DNA of 64,000 nucleotides, from positions 149,679,501 through 149,743,500 of the forward strand of contig JAZBRS010000026.1 in NCBI GenBank assembly GCA_037176725.1, read 5' to 3'. Of this stretch, positions 10,019 to 21,941 are shown one piece after another; position 1 is the first letter of the stretch, and the number at the start of each line of letters is the position of its first letter. The position numbers and the translations under genes are program-made. The notes under the pieces were generated by a model. The model saw only the letters and a program-made list of their open reading frames with translations. It searched no databases and was not told where the DNA came from. This DNA is from Posidonia oceanica. Lineage: Eukaryota > Streptophyta > Magnoliopsida > Alismatales > Posidoniaceae.

Positions 10019-12300
10019 ATGGCCACCTCTTCCATGGCTCCGCTCTGTACATGGCTGGTGGCTGCGTGCATGTCTGCCACATCCGAGAAGGAGACCTCGA
10101 GGAGTTGCTCTTTCCCGACCGTGAGGCAAATGGGCAGGTGGGCAAGGAGGAGAGGGATCCAGTATCTCGATGGTTCTTTGGCCTCGTCGTCGGTTTTTGG
10201 GGAGAACGAGGTCTCGCCTTTTGGGTCTTGGTGGGAAGAGAATCGGAAAAGGAAGCGTCAATCTACTGGTGTTTCTTGTAATTGACTAATTGTTATTTTG
10301 TCTGTAGTTTTTATTCATAAAGTTGTTTTCTTTTTACCAAATTGAAATGTGTCATTTGTTTTTTTAATAGAGTATTGTTTTCCGTTAGTTCTGGGCCTGT
10401 GTTATTAAATGTTGTCATGAGAATGGAATATTTTATGTAATTGTTGTATCCAATGGCCATACTACTAATTTATGTCTCAACATTTCCAATTCCACTAGAG
10501 TGTGCCTTCTCAAGTGCAACAAGTTCTTTGAATTATATGCTGCAGGTATTTTAAATCAATGCAACTCTGTTAGAATATGCTGGCCAATAAGGTAGTCTTA
10601 CATGTTGACAATTAATTGTTTGAATTCGTAGTCGAGGTTAGTTTCTTGCTAGAGGATTGGTCATTTTGGTGTTTTTTTATCTTTTGGGTTTCTATTTAAA
10701 CCACATCATTGAGTTGGTTGCCTTCCTCTCCATAACTTTAATTCCTTCTGATTTAAAGTGATAAGCTGTGCAATTATGGATTAACACTTCATGATTTAGA
10801 TTTGTCATCATGCATTCCCACAAGGAATCTCTAGCACAGAGCAAAGTGATAGTAGCTTTCTGGCTGTTTTCCCCCTAATCACTTATTGGATACTTCTGGA
10901 ACGAAAAAATATATCGTAATTCATAAAAAACGTGATTTATTTTCAGTTCTTATCATGTTTAAATTGTTTAATGTCAATACAATATCAATCAAGGTTTATT
11001 GGTTATTGTTTGTTAATGAGATATGATTGCAGGTAATGTCATGGCAGTAGCTGCACAACCTGTAAAGGAAGTCATCAAAAAGAAGAAACATCATATGAAA
11101 CAAAGGCATGTTGTTGTCACTGGAATGGGTGTGGTGACTCCATTAGGTCATGATCCAGATATCTTCTATAGCAATCTCCTTTGATGGTGTAAGTGGCATC
11201 TCTAAGATAGAGGCCTTTGATTGTGCCAGCTTCCCTATGGTAAAATTGAAACCACTCACTTACATATCTATCCTGCAATCATAAAGTCAAACTCCAGTAT
11301 GATGGTCATAACTTCCAGAGCAACGAGGACCAAGAATAATGAGTATACTCTATATTATATCCTTCTTCTGTATAGAGAATTGCAGGAGAAATCAAATCTT
11401 TCTCAACAGATGGATGGGTTGCACCCAAATTATCTAAGAGAATGGACAAATTTATGTTATACATGCTTACAGCCGACAAGAAAGCCTTGGAATATGGTGG
11501 TATTACAGAAGAAGTCATGAATGAGCTGGACAAAACAAAATGTGGAATTCTTATTGGCTCTGCAATGGGAGGAATAAAGGTAGCATTTTTTAAGCAAGAA
11601 TTTTGCTTAAATAATTATGGATTTAAAAAAAAAATTGTTGGGACTGCATTCATTTATTTAGTGGATACACTTGCCTTTTCTTGTGCATCTCATTTTCTTA
11701 TATGCCTATTGCATACTTACAAATTCATAGAATGCTTCTTATGTTTTTCTGTGTTAAACAGGTTTTCAATGATGCAATTGAAGCCTTAAGAATATCATAT
11801 AGGAAGATGAATCCCTTTTGTGTACCTTTCGCTACCACAAACATGGGATCTGCAATGCTTGCAATGGATCTGGTAGGTGTAAGTTACAATTGTTTTTGGT
11901 AATCAAGCAGGCTACAGCTTAAGTCATTTATTATTTGACATTAGGGTTGGATGGGTCCAAACTATTCAATTTCAACGGCCTGTGTCACTAGTAACTTTTG
12001 TATCCAGAATGCAGCAAACCATATTATAAGAGGTGAAGCTGTAAGTTGCTACTTCTACTCTCATGCCTGTAAAGAACATATTACTTGTGTTGTTTTTTAA
12101 TTTTATTAATATAATATATCAAATTTGTCAAAATAATGCATGATGTTATGCTTTGTGGTGTTTTTGATGCGGCAATCATCCCCATCAGTAATCATCCTGA
12201 AATTCATGTAAAGTGGAATTTCATTTCTTTATCTAACTTTCACATATTTATTTGAATGTACTTCTTGTAGGACTGGGAGGTTTGTCCTACTAGAAAAGTA
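10019..12300 (+). pseudogene. KAS2: 3-oxoacyl-ACP synthase II (KAS II), captured 5' two-thirds, broken
   Basis: KAS II elongates 16:0-ACP to 18:0-ACP in plastid fatty acid synthesis. Exon 1 (10019-10277) has the transit-peptide hallmark APLCTWLVAACMS. Exon 2 (11033-11239) has RHVVVTGMGVVTPLGHDP, and exon 3 (11376-11579) GEIKSFSTDGWVAPKLSKRM. Exon 4 (11762-11872) has AIEALRISYRKMNPFCVPFA, and exon 5 (11945-12040) the active-site Cys motif STACVTSNFC. Splice sites GT/AG fit at every junction. Remnants of later exons follow (DVMLCG..DAAIIPI at 12142-12186; GLGG at 12271), then homology stops before the catalytic histidines. Exon 2 has a one-base insertion after SNLL, and the last piece lacks a base. 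It is therefore a fragment, not a working gene. The CT-rich DNA at 9685-10018 is probably its 5' UTR or promoter. Confidence 0.88.
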
Positions 12301-12396
12301 GTTTTGACGATGTATACTATTTCTTGTTCTTTTATGCATTACATGGTCCTTTTTATATCAGTATAATGATCAGCACTTGAATGTTTATTTTTTTAG

Positions 12397-13547
12397 TGAT
12401 ATTTATCCTTGGAGCAAACATGTTTAAAAGGGACAAGAGCTGAGTCGAAATATGCTATTTCCTCAATTGCTTCTCTCATGGACACTTGTGATCAATCTAC
12501 TATTAATGAATTATGCAAGGTATTTTCTGTATTACCTTGAGTATTAGCCCTTTTTTCGTTGTTACTTCTCTTTATTTTTGTTGTATCTTACCACTCTGTA
12601 TTCATGTTTAGATATCTAAAATTCAGTTATTATGTGGTTGTTAAGGCGCCAAGACAATGGCTAGAACGCCTTGGTGCTTAGGTATCACTTGGTTGCCTAG
12701 GTAATGCCTAGGCACGAAAAACAGATAATTCTGACACTGTAGAAAGTCCCTTTATGCAAATTTAATGTTTATAAGGTCTTAAATTAGCAAAAAAATTCTA
12801 ACTTTCTAAATAAGAAATTAAGAATACCAAGTCAACAATCTTACAACATCAAATAAATATAATTAACTGCCTGCTCTCAATCAATTGTGAGCAACACAAA
12901 CGCAAATGATGTAAAACATGAAGAAATGTAGTCTATGCCGTCAGATTTGATATAATCCCATATATGTGGATGTCAAAATCATAATTATTAAAGCATCATA
13001 TATAGGCATGGAATAGAATATGAATGTTACCCAGGCAGGGACTAGGCGACGTGTAGGTGCTCAAGCTAATGGAGAAAGCAATGCCTAGGTGCCTAAGGCA
13101 GGAGGAACAAGTAGAACAAGTTGATGCCTAGCCATAATTTTTTTTTGTAGAAGTCCCTAGGCCTCCAAAGCCTTTATGCATGGGTACCTTGTCACTTGGG
13201 TGACGCCTTTACAATATTTATATGATGTGCTTGAGAGTCTTCTAGCAAAACCTTGCATGATTCATCTTTTTATTTTCCTTCACTTCCTATGATTAACCTA
13301 TCAACAATGTTGTTGATGTGGATTGATACCAGGGATGCACATAATCACTTGTGGGGATGCGCTGATACTATGACGCATTAATATTATAGAAAGCTTGGTT
13401 TGTCAAGAAGTTTTCTAATTTTGTTTCTATGTTTGCATCCAGAAACTTTTGCGCTCTCTTAACAACAGTGAGAATATCCCAACTACCTTACAGTCCTTGG
13501 GCTGTGTTGTACAGCACGACTTGTCAACATCAGTGAATTCGTCTTTG
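12397..13547 (+). pseudogene. PDS5: PDS5 cohesin-associated protein, two captured exons
   Basis: PDS5 is a HEAT-repeat regulator of sister-chromatid cohesion. One exon (12397-12519) reads LEQTCLKGTRAESKYAISSI and ASLMDTCDQSTINELCK, and the second (13443-13547) KLLRSLNNSENIPTTLQSLG then CVVQHDLST. This matches the plant PDS5 stretch in which a 'CLKGTR..AKYA' helix precedes 'LPAVLQSLGCIAQ'. A proper donor (AAG|GTATTT) and acceptor (CATCCAG|AA) bound the intron, which now contains a TIR element. A possible further exon near 13690-13760 (DACTDPWKLE) is weak. The exon-1 frame meets a stop right at its acceptor. Only about 75 of roughly 1,000 or more residues are present, so it is a captured fragment. 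Confidence 0.7.
12638..13214. mobile_element. Small TIR element (MITE-like) in the captured PDS5 intron
   Basis: The ends form imperfect inverted repeats: TTGTTAAGGCGCC at 12638-12650, and the complement of 13201-13214 reads TTGTAAAGGCGTCA. The interior is non-coding and rich in GCCTAGG words near both ends, as in common plant MITEs. I could not find a convincing target-site duplication, so superfamily (hAT or Mutator-like) is unknown. Confidence 0.5.
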
Positions 13548-16500
13548 GTAAAATGTTTTGTTCTGTGAGGGTGAGGTTCATCTATATTTCAATCATTATT
13601 ATTTTTCAAGTTGTTGATGTACTTGAAAACTACATCTCTACTGATTTGTGTTCTTGAAAACTATGTCCCACTAAAATATTGTTTGTGAAGGTGCAGTCAC
13701 CATTTTAGCGATCCTTCAATAATGGGAATGATGCCTGTACTGATCCATGGAAATTGGAAGTGAGTACTAGAAAAAAAATTCTGTTTTGTGATCGACATTG
13801 TATTTGTTAGTTAGGTTTCACTCCCTTGTATTTTTTTATATTATTTTAACTAATGTTCTTTCTTACTGCTGAAAGAATGTCAATGATTTACTTTGCATTT
13901 TTGCCTCTCTTTATTCTAGATTTTGGATATTTGATTAGTTAACTGCTAAAAAAAATCGAGTAGTTAATTCTGGTAGGCCTGCCTGTAGAATAAGCTTCAA
14001 GCCTACAATAAATACTTTTGATGCTATTTTTTTTCAATTTATTATTCTTTGGTTATTATTGTTATTTGTTTTTTTAATGGTTTTTTAGTGGGGCCAGCAG
14101 CCAATGGGAGTTAGAGGAATAACAGCAGGGTTTTAAGAGTCTGTAAGGGCTATGAAACCAAAGCTGTGTTATTGTGAAGGATTGTTGAAGATGATGAGCA
14201 AAGGTTTCTAGCACAATGAGGAGAAACGTTTTAGTTGAGGACTTGAGGGTTAAGGTGCTCTTTGCAATGGTAGCATGATGATTAGTGCAAAAATGTATGG
14301 GTGGGCTTTCGTCACAAAGCCTGGACATGCAGTAGTGAAGAGGTTTCTGGGGTGTATCATGGGGTTGGCCATTGTTTTTTAGTCCTGTAGTGAGTAGTGG
14401 GTTCTTATAAGTATTTATTCAAAGAGAGATAGAGGAACTTCAAGAAGCTCAGGCTTTGCTTTGCTTGGTAAGAAGCTTGGAAAAAGGTCACTCCTTGCGA
14501 TTACAGTTAAATAGGTAACATAGTTTGCTCTTAATCATGTAATTTTATTCCATTTTGTGGATTTTCCTTCTCCTGCACCATTTATATGGAATACTCTAAA
14601 ACTTTCTTCTTCTTATCTATATCAGTATATTGCATTGGTTTAATATTGTGTTTGTGTGATTTTTTGCCAATCAAACTAAGTAGTTTTAATCTGAAAGGAA
14701 TCTATGAGCTGAGCTAAAAATTCAGAGAACTTTCTCATGAAGCTATTTCCATAAATAGTACCATCAGCTAATCCTTTGCATTGTTAAGAAAGCTACAAAT
14801 TCAGACCTGCTGATAATGAATTAAACCTGCCTTGAGAATAAGATGCAAATATTGCAATAAGCCAATACAGATTTCTTCTCATTGTTTTTCTATATTAGAG
14901 TATAATCATATCTATCAAATAATGTTGCTCACGCTTAAAGAAAAGAACTACCAAGTTACAATTTATTTTGACCTTAGAAACATGTCATACAATACGAGTA
15001 AGGATATAAGGACTTCATGATTTTGTTATTTCTGGTCTCAACTTAGATTTCCTCTTGCCTTTCTAAAATTCTTTCTATTTAGTAATGCCAAGTCCATCTG
15101 TCAAACATGATCAGTTAGAAATATGTCATACAATACAAGTAAGGATATAAGGACTTCATCATTGGTGTGTATGTGTGTGCGCGCGTATATTCTCTGAGTT
15201 GTTTGCTCAAGAAACTTATCTAGAAAGAAGCAAGTTACTCTCAAACACTTATTAATTAATAAATAGTTTTAATTCATATCAAATAAAAGCCACAAGCTCA
15301 CACGATGATTGCTTGAGTTAAGCTGTCTAAGCTTCTCTTGTTACTCTGACTTTACAGTAATAATTATTCTAGGTCTTAATACTTAGTTCTTAATACTTGC
15401 GCATTTGAGTAGCAGTTATAATTATTCTAGGTCTGAACAATTCCTGAAATTATGTTCTCTGTTCATGAGTAATTGACAGTTTTGGTCTCTTAACACTTTT
15501 TTTTTTGCAAAATACAATTATCTACATGTGTGTTACAAAGACTAGTGTTACTCTATTGTTTCAGCTTATTCTTTGAGAAAAGTACTTAGAAACACTTAAT
15601 TTGAGTTTTAGCAGATATTTAGTTTTATTGTCTACTTTCATACATGGCGTGTGTATATCGTTGCTTTCACCTTTGTTTTAAGTGGAGGTACTGACAGATA
15701 ATACGTAGATTTATGTAGGATAATACTCTATCGTTGCTTTCACCTTTGTTTCATACATAGATTCTTTGTAAATGTCTTATTTTAATCTCAGTTACTCTTT
15801 CTAAACTATTTTGGTCATATTTCTTCCAATTTTGTGCTTAGTTATCTATCTAATCTCACTAATGAAACTAATTCCACTAAGCTTTTTTCGTGTTGTGTCC
15901 TTCAGGATTGCTTGCATCTTTATGCTTTCTATAACTTGTATTTATTTATTTATACTCTTAAGGGACTGTAAGTTTATATTGTTAATGATGCATCTAATAT
16001 TTGGATATTGATTTTTCATGCTGCAAACATTTAGCACTATAAGCATAGGGGGAAAGAAGTAAGCCTAAGGTTCTATATTGAGTTAGGCATACCTTTTAAT
16101 TGAGTTTTAAAAGTTTCTTTTCTTAATGCATTTACATGCTCTTTTCCTTAGCAATACTGCAACTTCTTTTTAATTCTTTGGATATAACTATTGTTTATTT
16201 CAAGTTGAGCTTTGTAATTTGTAGTCTATGATGACTTAAGTTCATAATAAAAAGGATGCAACTCAGTTTACCTTTTTTTTGTGTTTTGTAGTTTTCCCTA
16301 TCAATATGACCACAAAAAGTGATTCTTCCTTTGTAATGTTTTAGGGAGAAATCTATTTGATAGAGAACAATATGTTCTTTGACTTGGTAAGCTCTGTTAG
16401 CTAGCAACGGAAAGAAGGAGAAGGTATACAAACTCTAGAACCATGGGAGCCTCAAGAGTTTACCAATATCCAAGTTTATTTAACTACAACCAGATCAAGA

Positions 16501-19500
16501 CACAAGAAAAATGTGTGTGAGTCATTATGAACATCTTCTCTTTATATCCTTGATTTTTTTTGCCACAATTAATAGAATTTAGCTTGCCAACTAGAAATTT
16601 TCTCCTTGAATCTAGACAACTTCTTCTCAAAGTATATCACCTTAGATCAAATATTTGATGTAGATTAAACAGATTAAGGAAATGGACTCGCTCAAGGTTG
16701 AGATTTTGTACGTAATCTCCATCACAGTTAAATAAAGGAATTATTCATAATACACATCTTAGGATATCGTTTTCCTACTATATTTGTATATCGTAAGAGA
16801 ATTTCATGTTCTTTCTATAGTGATGCTATTTTCCTACTATTTTTGTATATCGTTAGACAATTTCATGTTTTTTCTGAAACAAATTTTGTTGCACACAATA
16901 GTTTTATTGAAGATAAGAATAATGAGTGACAAGTTGATTGTGTAACTTTTGATTTCATTTGTTTTTCTATATCGTTACTACATGATGATTGCTTGAGTTA
17001 AGCTTTCTAAGCTTCTCCAGTTACTTCTCACATGGCTGTAATTGTATGGTTGCGATGCATGCCATGTATTATTGCAAAAGACCCAAGACTAGGATTTTCC
17101 CATGTATAGATATCTAAAATGATTTAAGAGATTACACATGCAAAGAAACTAATTGTCAAGCCACTAAATTTAAGAGATTTCTTATAGTGTTAAGAAGCAA
17201 GAATTAAGTAAATCCTTGATTACTTTTAAATTGCTTATTAAAAAGTAGACTCCAAGTATTTGATATTATTTCTTTACGAAATCCTTGATTCTTATTATGA
17301 CATTAATATTCTATTAACATTGTACTTGCACAGTTACACTTATTTCAATTCGACCTAAGTTTAGTTCCAATTCAACTTATGATCTTATTTCCTATTTTAG
17401 TGATTGAATTGTACTTCAATGTTGCAATCACAAGATCTCGCTATTCTAAGGTGACTTCTACTTTTTACTAATATTTTATTCTTATTAGATTACAAAGTAA
17501 TCTTTATCATAATCTTTCTATGTTTTGGTTCCCCACATTAGAAGGTACAAATTTAGTATTTTGCCTGTACACAATTTTGTTGTCAGGAACAACACATTAC
17601 AATCTTAATTCAGAAGTGAATAATTCAGAAACAATAAGCTATTCAGCTATTCTTCTTTGCATGTGATGACAACAATAAGCATCTGTTCATGACAGACTCC
17701 CAATATTACCACATCCTAAATATCTAGATGAGTTTCTATTATATTGTTCTAAATAAAAATTAACTATGACCTTGTATCTGCTCAAGGAACAAGCACTTTT
17801 AGAGTCCTCTTTAACATTTGATTTTCTTAATATCTGAAGATGAAGTCTAGAATAGGATTATAGATGCTCTGGAGTTGCTTGTGGATAAAGTGGTCTATGT
17901 TTAATGATATTATATTATGCTTGAAAAGAACTTTTCAAAATCCAATTTAACAGGTGTGTTCTAGCACGAAAAGATTCTTTTCTTAATTAACTACAACAAA
18001 AGCTAGAATTTTACCTTTTTATCATTCGTACTATCATCATAGGTTTTTTGTTTTTAGATTGTTGCATGCTTGCATATACTCCGATGTAGCAGATTTACAC
18101 TCCTAAACCATCTTTAAGTTGTTCTATCCTTATTAGTTATTTGAATTTATCATATTAGTTTACTACAATTGACACTATCAATCATTCCAATTAATGTGGT
18201 AAGGTGCAATCTCAGGAAATTAACAATGACTTCATCATTACTCACAACACATGCTCACCTACAATTCGGAAAGAAGATCCTAAATTGTGGTGCATGAAAA
18301 TTAATTCATTTTGATTATAATTATTCGAAGAATAATTTGATTAGGGAAGAAAACTTTGCTTCTGCCAGTACTTTTTGGGATGTAGTTTATTTTATTATAC
18401 CAGCTCCAAATTATTGACATTCTTTTTCAGCTTTCAGTGTTCTACCTCTTTTCAGTAAACAAGAATTCTACTCTTGGATTGTTGGACCACAAATAAAGAT
18501 GGGTGACTCTGTTAGCTCCAAGCTTTCCTTCATCTTCTCATAGGCCTCCAAATGCACTGATGGGTGAGGTACCAGTGTAACTATACCACATGCCTTTGCT
18601 ACAGCATGTGGGTGGAAGCAATGAGTGGTGGTTCATGTGGATGTTGTTGTAGTGTTCAATTCTATAGATGATGGTTCCTCATATAATGCCCAAAGGTGTT
18701 CACTTCATTCTATTCTTCCTTATCTTCTTTTTCTTTATAGGTAGCATTTGCCACCAAGGTAAGCATGTTAACATTAAAGTGAACTATGTTATGAGTTGGA
18801 TATGATTAGATATCAAACTAGACTGCCTTTTTTACTATACATGATGGATATAATTTTGTCTTCTAAAATTAAATGTTCAACCAAAATGTTAGTCTTCTGA
18901 CACTCACATGCTTTCCCTCATTAGTTATTCACTATGATTATTATTAGATTCTAACAAAGTTCTCGAAACAAAAAAAAATCTTAGGTCTAAACCTGTGAAT
19001 CTCTAACTTATTCTAAAACAATGAAACCATTGGCACTGTACAAACTTTGAATGCTTTGAACTACTAGAAGGTTTGTGCTTTAGTCCATCTTTAGCATAAC
19101 AATTTCTTTTTAAAAAACACATCAAGTCTTGAAAGTATATATTTTCCTGTTGCTTATACATTATTTTTGTCATATTTCTTGATGATGTATCATGCTTTTA
19201 TTTTTTATTCCTAAACTGAGTTATTTGTTAGTTTTTATGTTACTTCTATTTGGAGAAGATGTTAAGCTCTGTGGTTAACTTTGCACCATTTTTATAATGT
19301 AACCGGGAAAATTTTGTAAATTGTTGATTTTGCAAAGAGATGCTAAGTAGAAAGGAATAAAAGAATATAAACCCAGTGGAATTTTCCCCTTCTTGCTATA
19401 TTAAGTTTTAATAGAGATGATATTAGCCAACCCAAGCCACATTCAAATGCAATTTTCATATATTATGACTTATCTAAAGTTACCATTGGGATTAAACTCA

Positions 19501-20298
19501 TAGATTGACACCAAGTTAGTATATTTGTATCTTATTAATTTCTTTATTTTTATCTTCTAGCAAAGAGGAAATTGTACTATTAGCACTCATACATTAATAG
19601 CCTTCATAAGCTAATGTTTGGAGACAATAGCTTTTATTATCATGTAATAAATCTATATGTGTCTGCTATCGTTATACTATTGTATTTTAATATAAATCAA
19701 TTATTTTATCATTCAACTGGAATTTACGCTTGCAAAAAAACAATAAGCATTTCTACATCTCTAATTATGATTCTAATATCTAGAAGAATGCATATAGAAC
19801 CATAGCAACAAATACTATACTGAGATAATTGCATCATACTTCAGATATTCTTTAGATCATTGCATTTTATATATCACATTCTGTTCTATAGTAGTGTTGA
19901 TCTAATCATGTGTATCAGAAACTACTTTGATTAGGATTGTCTGACATAATAGCTCTTTGAGTTGTGTATTAAGACATATAAATCAAACGAATTGATGTCT
20001 ATGATAGTTCTTCAATGATTTAAGCGTCACAAATAATTCTTAGAATCAAATTATGTTGAAAATAAACAATGATATATTTAATTTTGTTGATAACTAATGT
20101 TGAAAATAATTCATCTAAAGTATAAGTCTGTTACTATTCTTTGTCTACTTTTACCTCTGATGTAAAAGCGTTCTTCAGAGTTATCAAAAGCGTTCTTCAG
20201 AGTTCAGACTTCATCAGAAGTAGGGGGCAATTTTCTGATCTTCACAAAATGTTATTCTAATTTTTACCAGCACTGGCATACTATCAATGAAATTGCAG
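13548..20298. other. Helitron interior without recognisable genes
   Basis: About 6.7 kb of AT-rich DNA. A 45-bp direct repeat lies at 14974-15018 and 15115-15159 (period 141). A diverged repeat starting GATGATTGCTTGAGTTAAGCT occurs at about 15304 and 16984, and a short duplication TCGTTGCTTTCACCTTTG at about 15658 and 15731. An 18-bp duplicated word AAAGCGTTCTTCAGAGTT lies near 20166 and 20188. Short open frames (14832, 15811, 16195, 19614) have no family features. It may be introns of the captured genes or other captured intergenic DNA. Confidence 0.5.
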
Positions 20299-21110
20299 GT
20301 ATGTGATATTTTTTCTCAAGGAACATGGTAACGAGATATATAATGAAGTCTGTACTGCTTATATTGACACAATAAACAAGGTGAATCTCTTTCAAAAATT
20401 CTTCTAAAACTTAGTTTATCTTATGAGGTTCTTTAGTTTTGTTAATTGTAGAATGTGAGAAACTACACTGGCATGGACTCTTGTAGTCTTTTTTTAACAC
20501 CTCCAAAAGAAACAATAAATCATGCCTTTCTGCTTATTTGGCTTAATACTTTTTCTATGATTTGATGGTTCAAGTGTTGAACTTTCTTCGTAAATGACAC
20601 AGATAAAGTCAATTAGTGTGTGGGTCATTCTTTGATTTATGGGTATTATCATTATGTATAATTATCTAATTGATATTACATAGTAATTACATCTTATTTT
20701 GGGAAAGATAATATCTTAACCTATGGGATACCTTTTATGAAACTGCTTGACCAAGTTTTAGTTGCCGAATTTTGTATAAGGCTATATTTCTCTTCTTTCT
20801 TTTCTAGGTTCTTAGTGCATGATTGGTATTGAAGCAAGAGGTACTGGCCTTTTCTCAACGTGATCAGAACCCATGAAGAACAAATCTTCTGTTTTTGCAT
20901 TGGAGCAGAGGATAAATATCTTTAAGGTATATTCAAGTACCTGTTAAACTTCAGATTCTCAGTCTTAAAATTCTATTTTATGGTTCAAGTCGTTTGCTAC
21001 TTTCAGGAAATTGAAGCTAGCTCTCTTAAGTATACCTATAAGGTTTTGATTTTACGATGTTCCGAATTGCTTAATCACTATAGTACTAGGTGGTTCGATG
21101 TGTACAAGTT
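20299..21110 (+). pseudogene. VPS52: VPS52 (GARP/EARP tethering subunit), captured exons
   Basis: VPS52 is a subunit of the GARP complex that tethers endosome-derived vesicles at the trans-Golgi. Exon pieces with good splice borders: 20299-20380 (FLKEHGNEIYNEVCTAYIDT), 20808-20926 (VLSA, then GIEARGTGLFST, EPMKNKSSVFALEQRINIF), and from 21007 (EIEASSLKYTYKVLILRCSE). They follow the order of plant VPS52, in which 'REHGNEIYNEVRAAYIDTMNK' precedes 'GLFSRGREPLKNRSAVFALG' and 'EASSKKYPYEVLFRS'. The middle exon has lost roughly 25 residues between VLSA and GIEA and carries stops. This fragment lies just inside the Helitron 3' end. Confidence 0.75.
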
Positions 21111-21476
21111 CTGGTTGGTTGGATACTTTGACATAGCAATGCATTCATGGGTTACTGTTAGATATATTCCAAATAGACTTGCAGATAATTTTACTTATAT
21201 AGCATAATTTAGTGACTCTGTAAAGGCTATATTACTGTGATGGGGCATCCATGATACTTGAAATGAATTGAGGATTGAATTTAAACTAAACATTGCCGTT
21301 GAATCTGATTGCTTAAGTTATATTTTGTGCCATAAATTCGATCTCAAATTTTTATATAAACTATGCAGTATCTTTCTTTTCTCTTCTTTTAGATTCTGTC
21401 TGTTTTCAAGTCTTAACAAAAAATGTATGATGAATAGCTTTTCTGTTTGAAATTATTTAGTTCTAGATTTTTTCAT

Positions 21477-21505
21477 CCCGTGCAACGCACGGGTCCCTTG
21501 CTAGT
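21477..21505 (+). other. Helitron 3' terminus: hairpin plus CTAG|T
   Basis: A 7-bp perfect GC-rich stem (CCCGTGC / GCACGGG, 3-nt loop) sits 7 bases before CTAG and is followed by T. This is the canonical replication-termination end of plant Helitrons. Confidence 0.88.
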
Positions 21506-21923
21506 TTCAAAGATATTTAGCATGTTTTCAAAAGGCATATAGCATATTTTTACTTGACATGGCATTATCACCCTCGGGCGTACAATAAATGGCATCATTG
21601 CCAACATTTAGCCACACATGAGCGGAAAGTCCAAAAAGACCGATTCTCTCGGGTGCATGGGGGTGCCTAACACCTTCCCCATGCGTAATCAGAATCCTTG
21701 CCCGATCTTTGGCTCGCAATGACTAGTGTCGTATTCTTTTCTTATTTTTTTTATTGTTTATACGTTTTCAGGTTTTCCTTGTCTTTCCTGATTCCAAAAT
21801 AGACTACGTAGTGACTCCAAGTTTTGTTTTCTTTTCTTCAGCCTTCGCCTGTTTTTACATCCTTTTTTGCCGTGACCTGTGATTCGGTTCGTTCAAGCCG
21901 TTCGGTCACATGGTTACAGAAAC
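21505..21923 (+). other. 3' part of the Tat-type 5' LTR
   Basis: Contains GGGGTGCCTAACACCTTCCC (21660-21679), a conserved word near the end of Tat-group LTRs, followed by CGTAATCAGAATCC and a T-rich tail leading into the primer site. The LTR is cut at its left by the Helitron. The exact LTR end is uncertain by a few bases around 21918-21923. Confidence 0.65.
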
Positions 21924-21941
21924 TGGCGACTCCATTGGGGA
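21924..21941 (+). other. Primer binding site of the Tat-type element
   Basis: TGGCGACTCCATTGGGGA matches the site used by Tat/Ogre elements (described as tRNA-Arg type) and lies directly after the LTR. It fixes the plus orientation of the element. Confidence 0.75.

Larger units (their letters stand above)
9633..21504 (+). mobile_element. Non-autonomous Helitron carrying fragments of three genes
   Basis: The 3' end shows the full Helitron signature: a GC-rich hairpin CCCGTGC-AAC-GCACGGG (21477-21493), eleven bases later CTAG (21501-21504), then host T (21505). The best 5' end is TC at 9633 after host A (9632), opening TCTTCTATCTTATAAACC. Insertion between A and T without target duplication is the Helitron rule. 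Inside are intron-containing pieces of KAS II (10019-12300), PDS5 (12397-13547) and VPS52 (20299 to about 21110), all on the plus strand. Retained introns mean capture at DNA level. No Rep/helicase sequence is visible, so it would depend on an autonomous partner. The 5' end is less certain than the 3' end. Confidence 0.75.
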
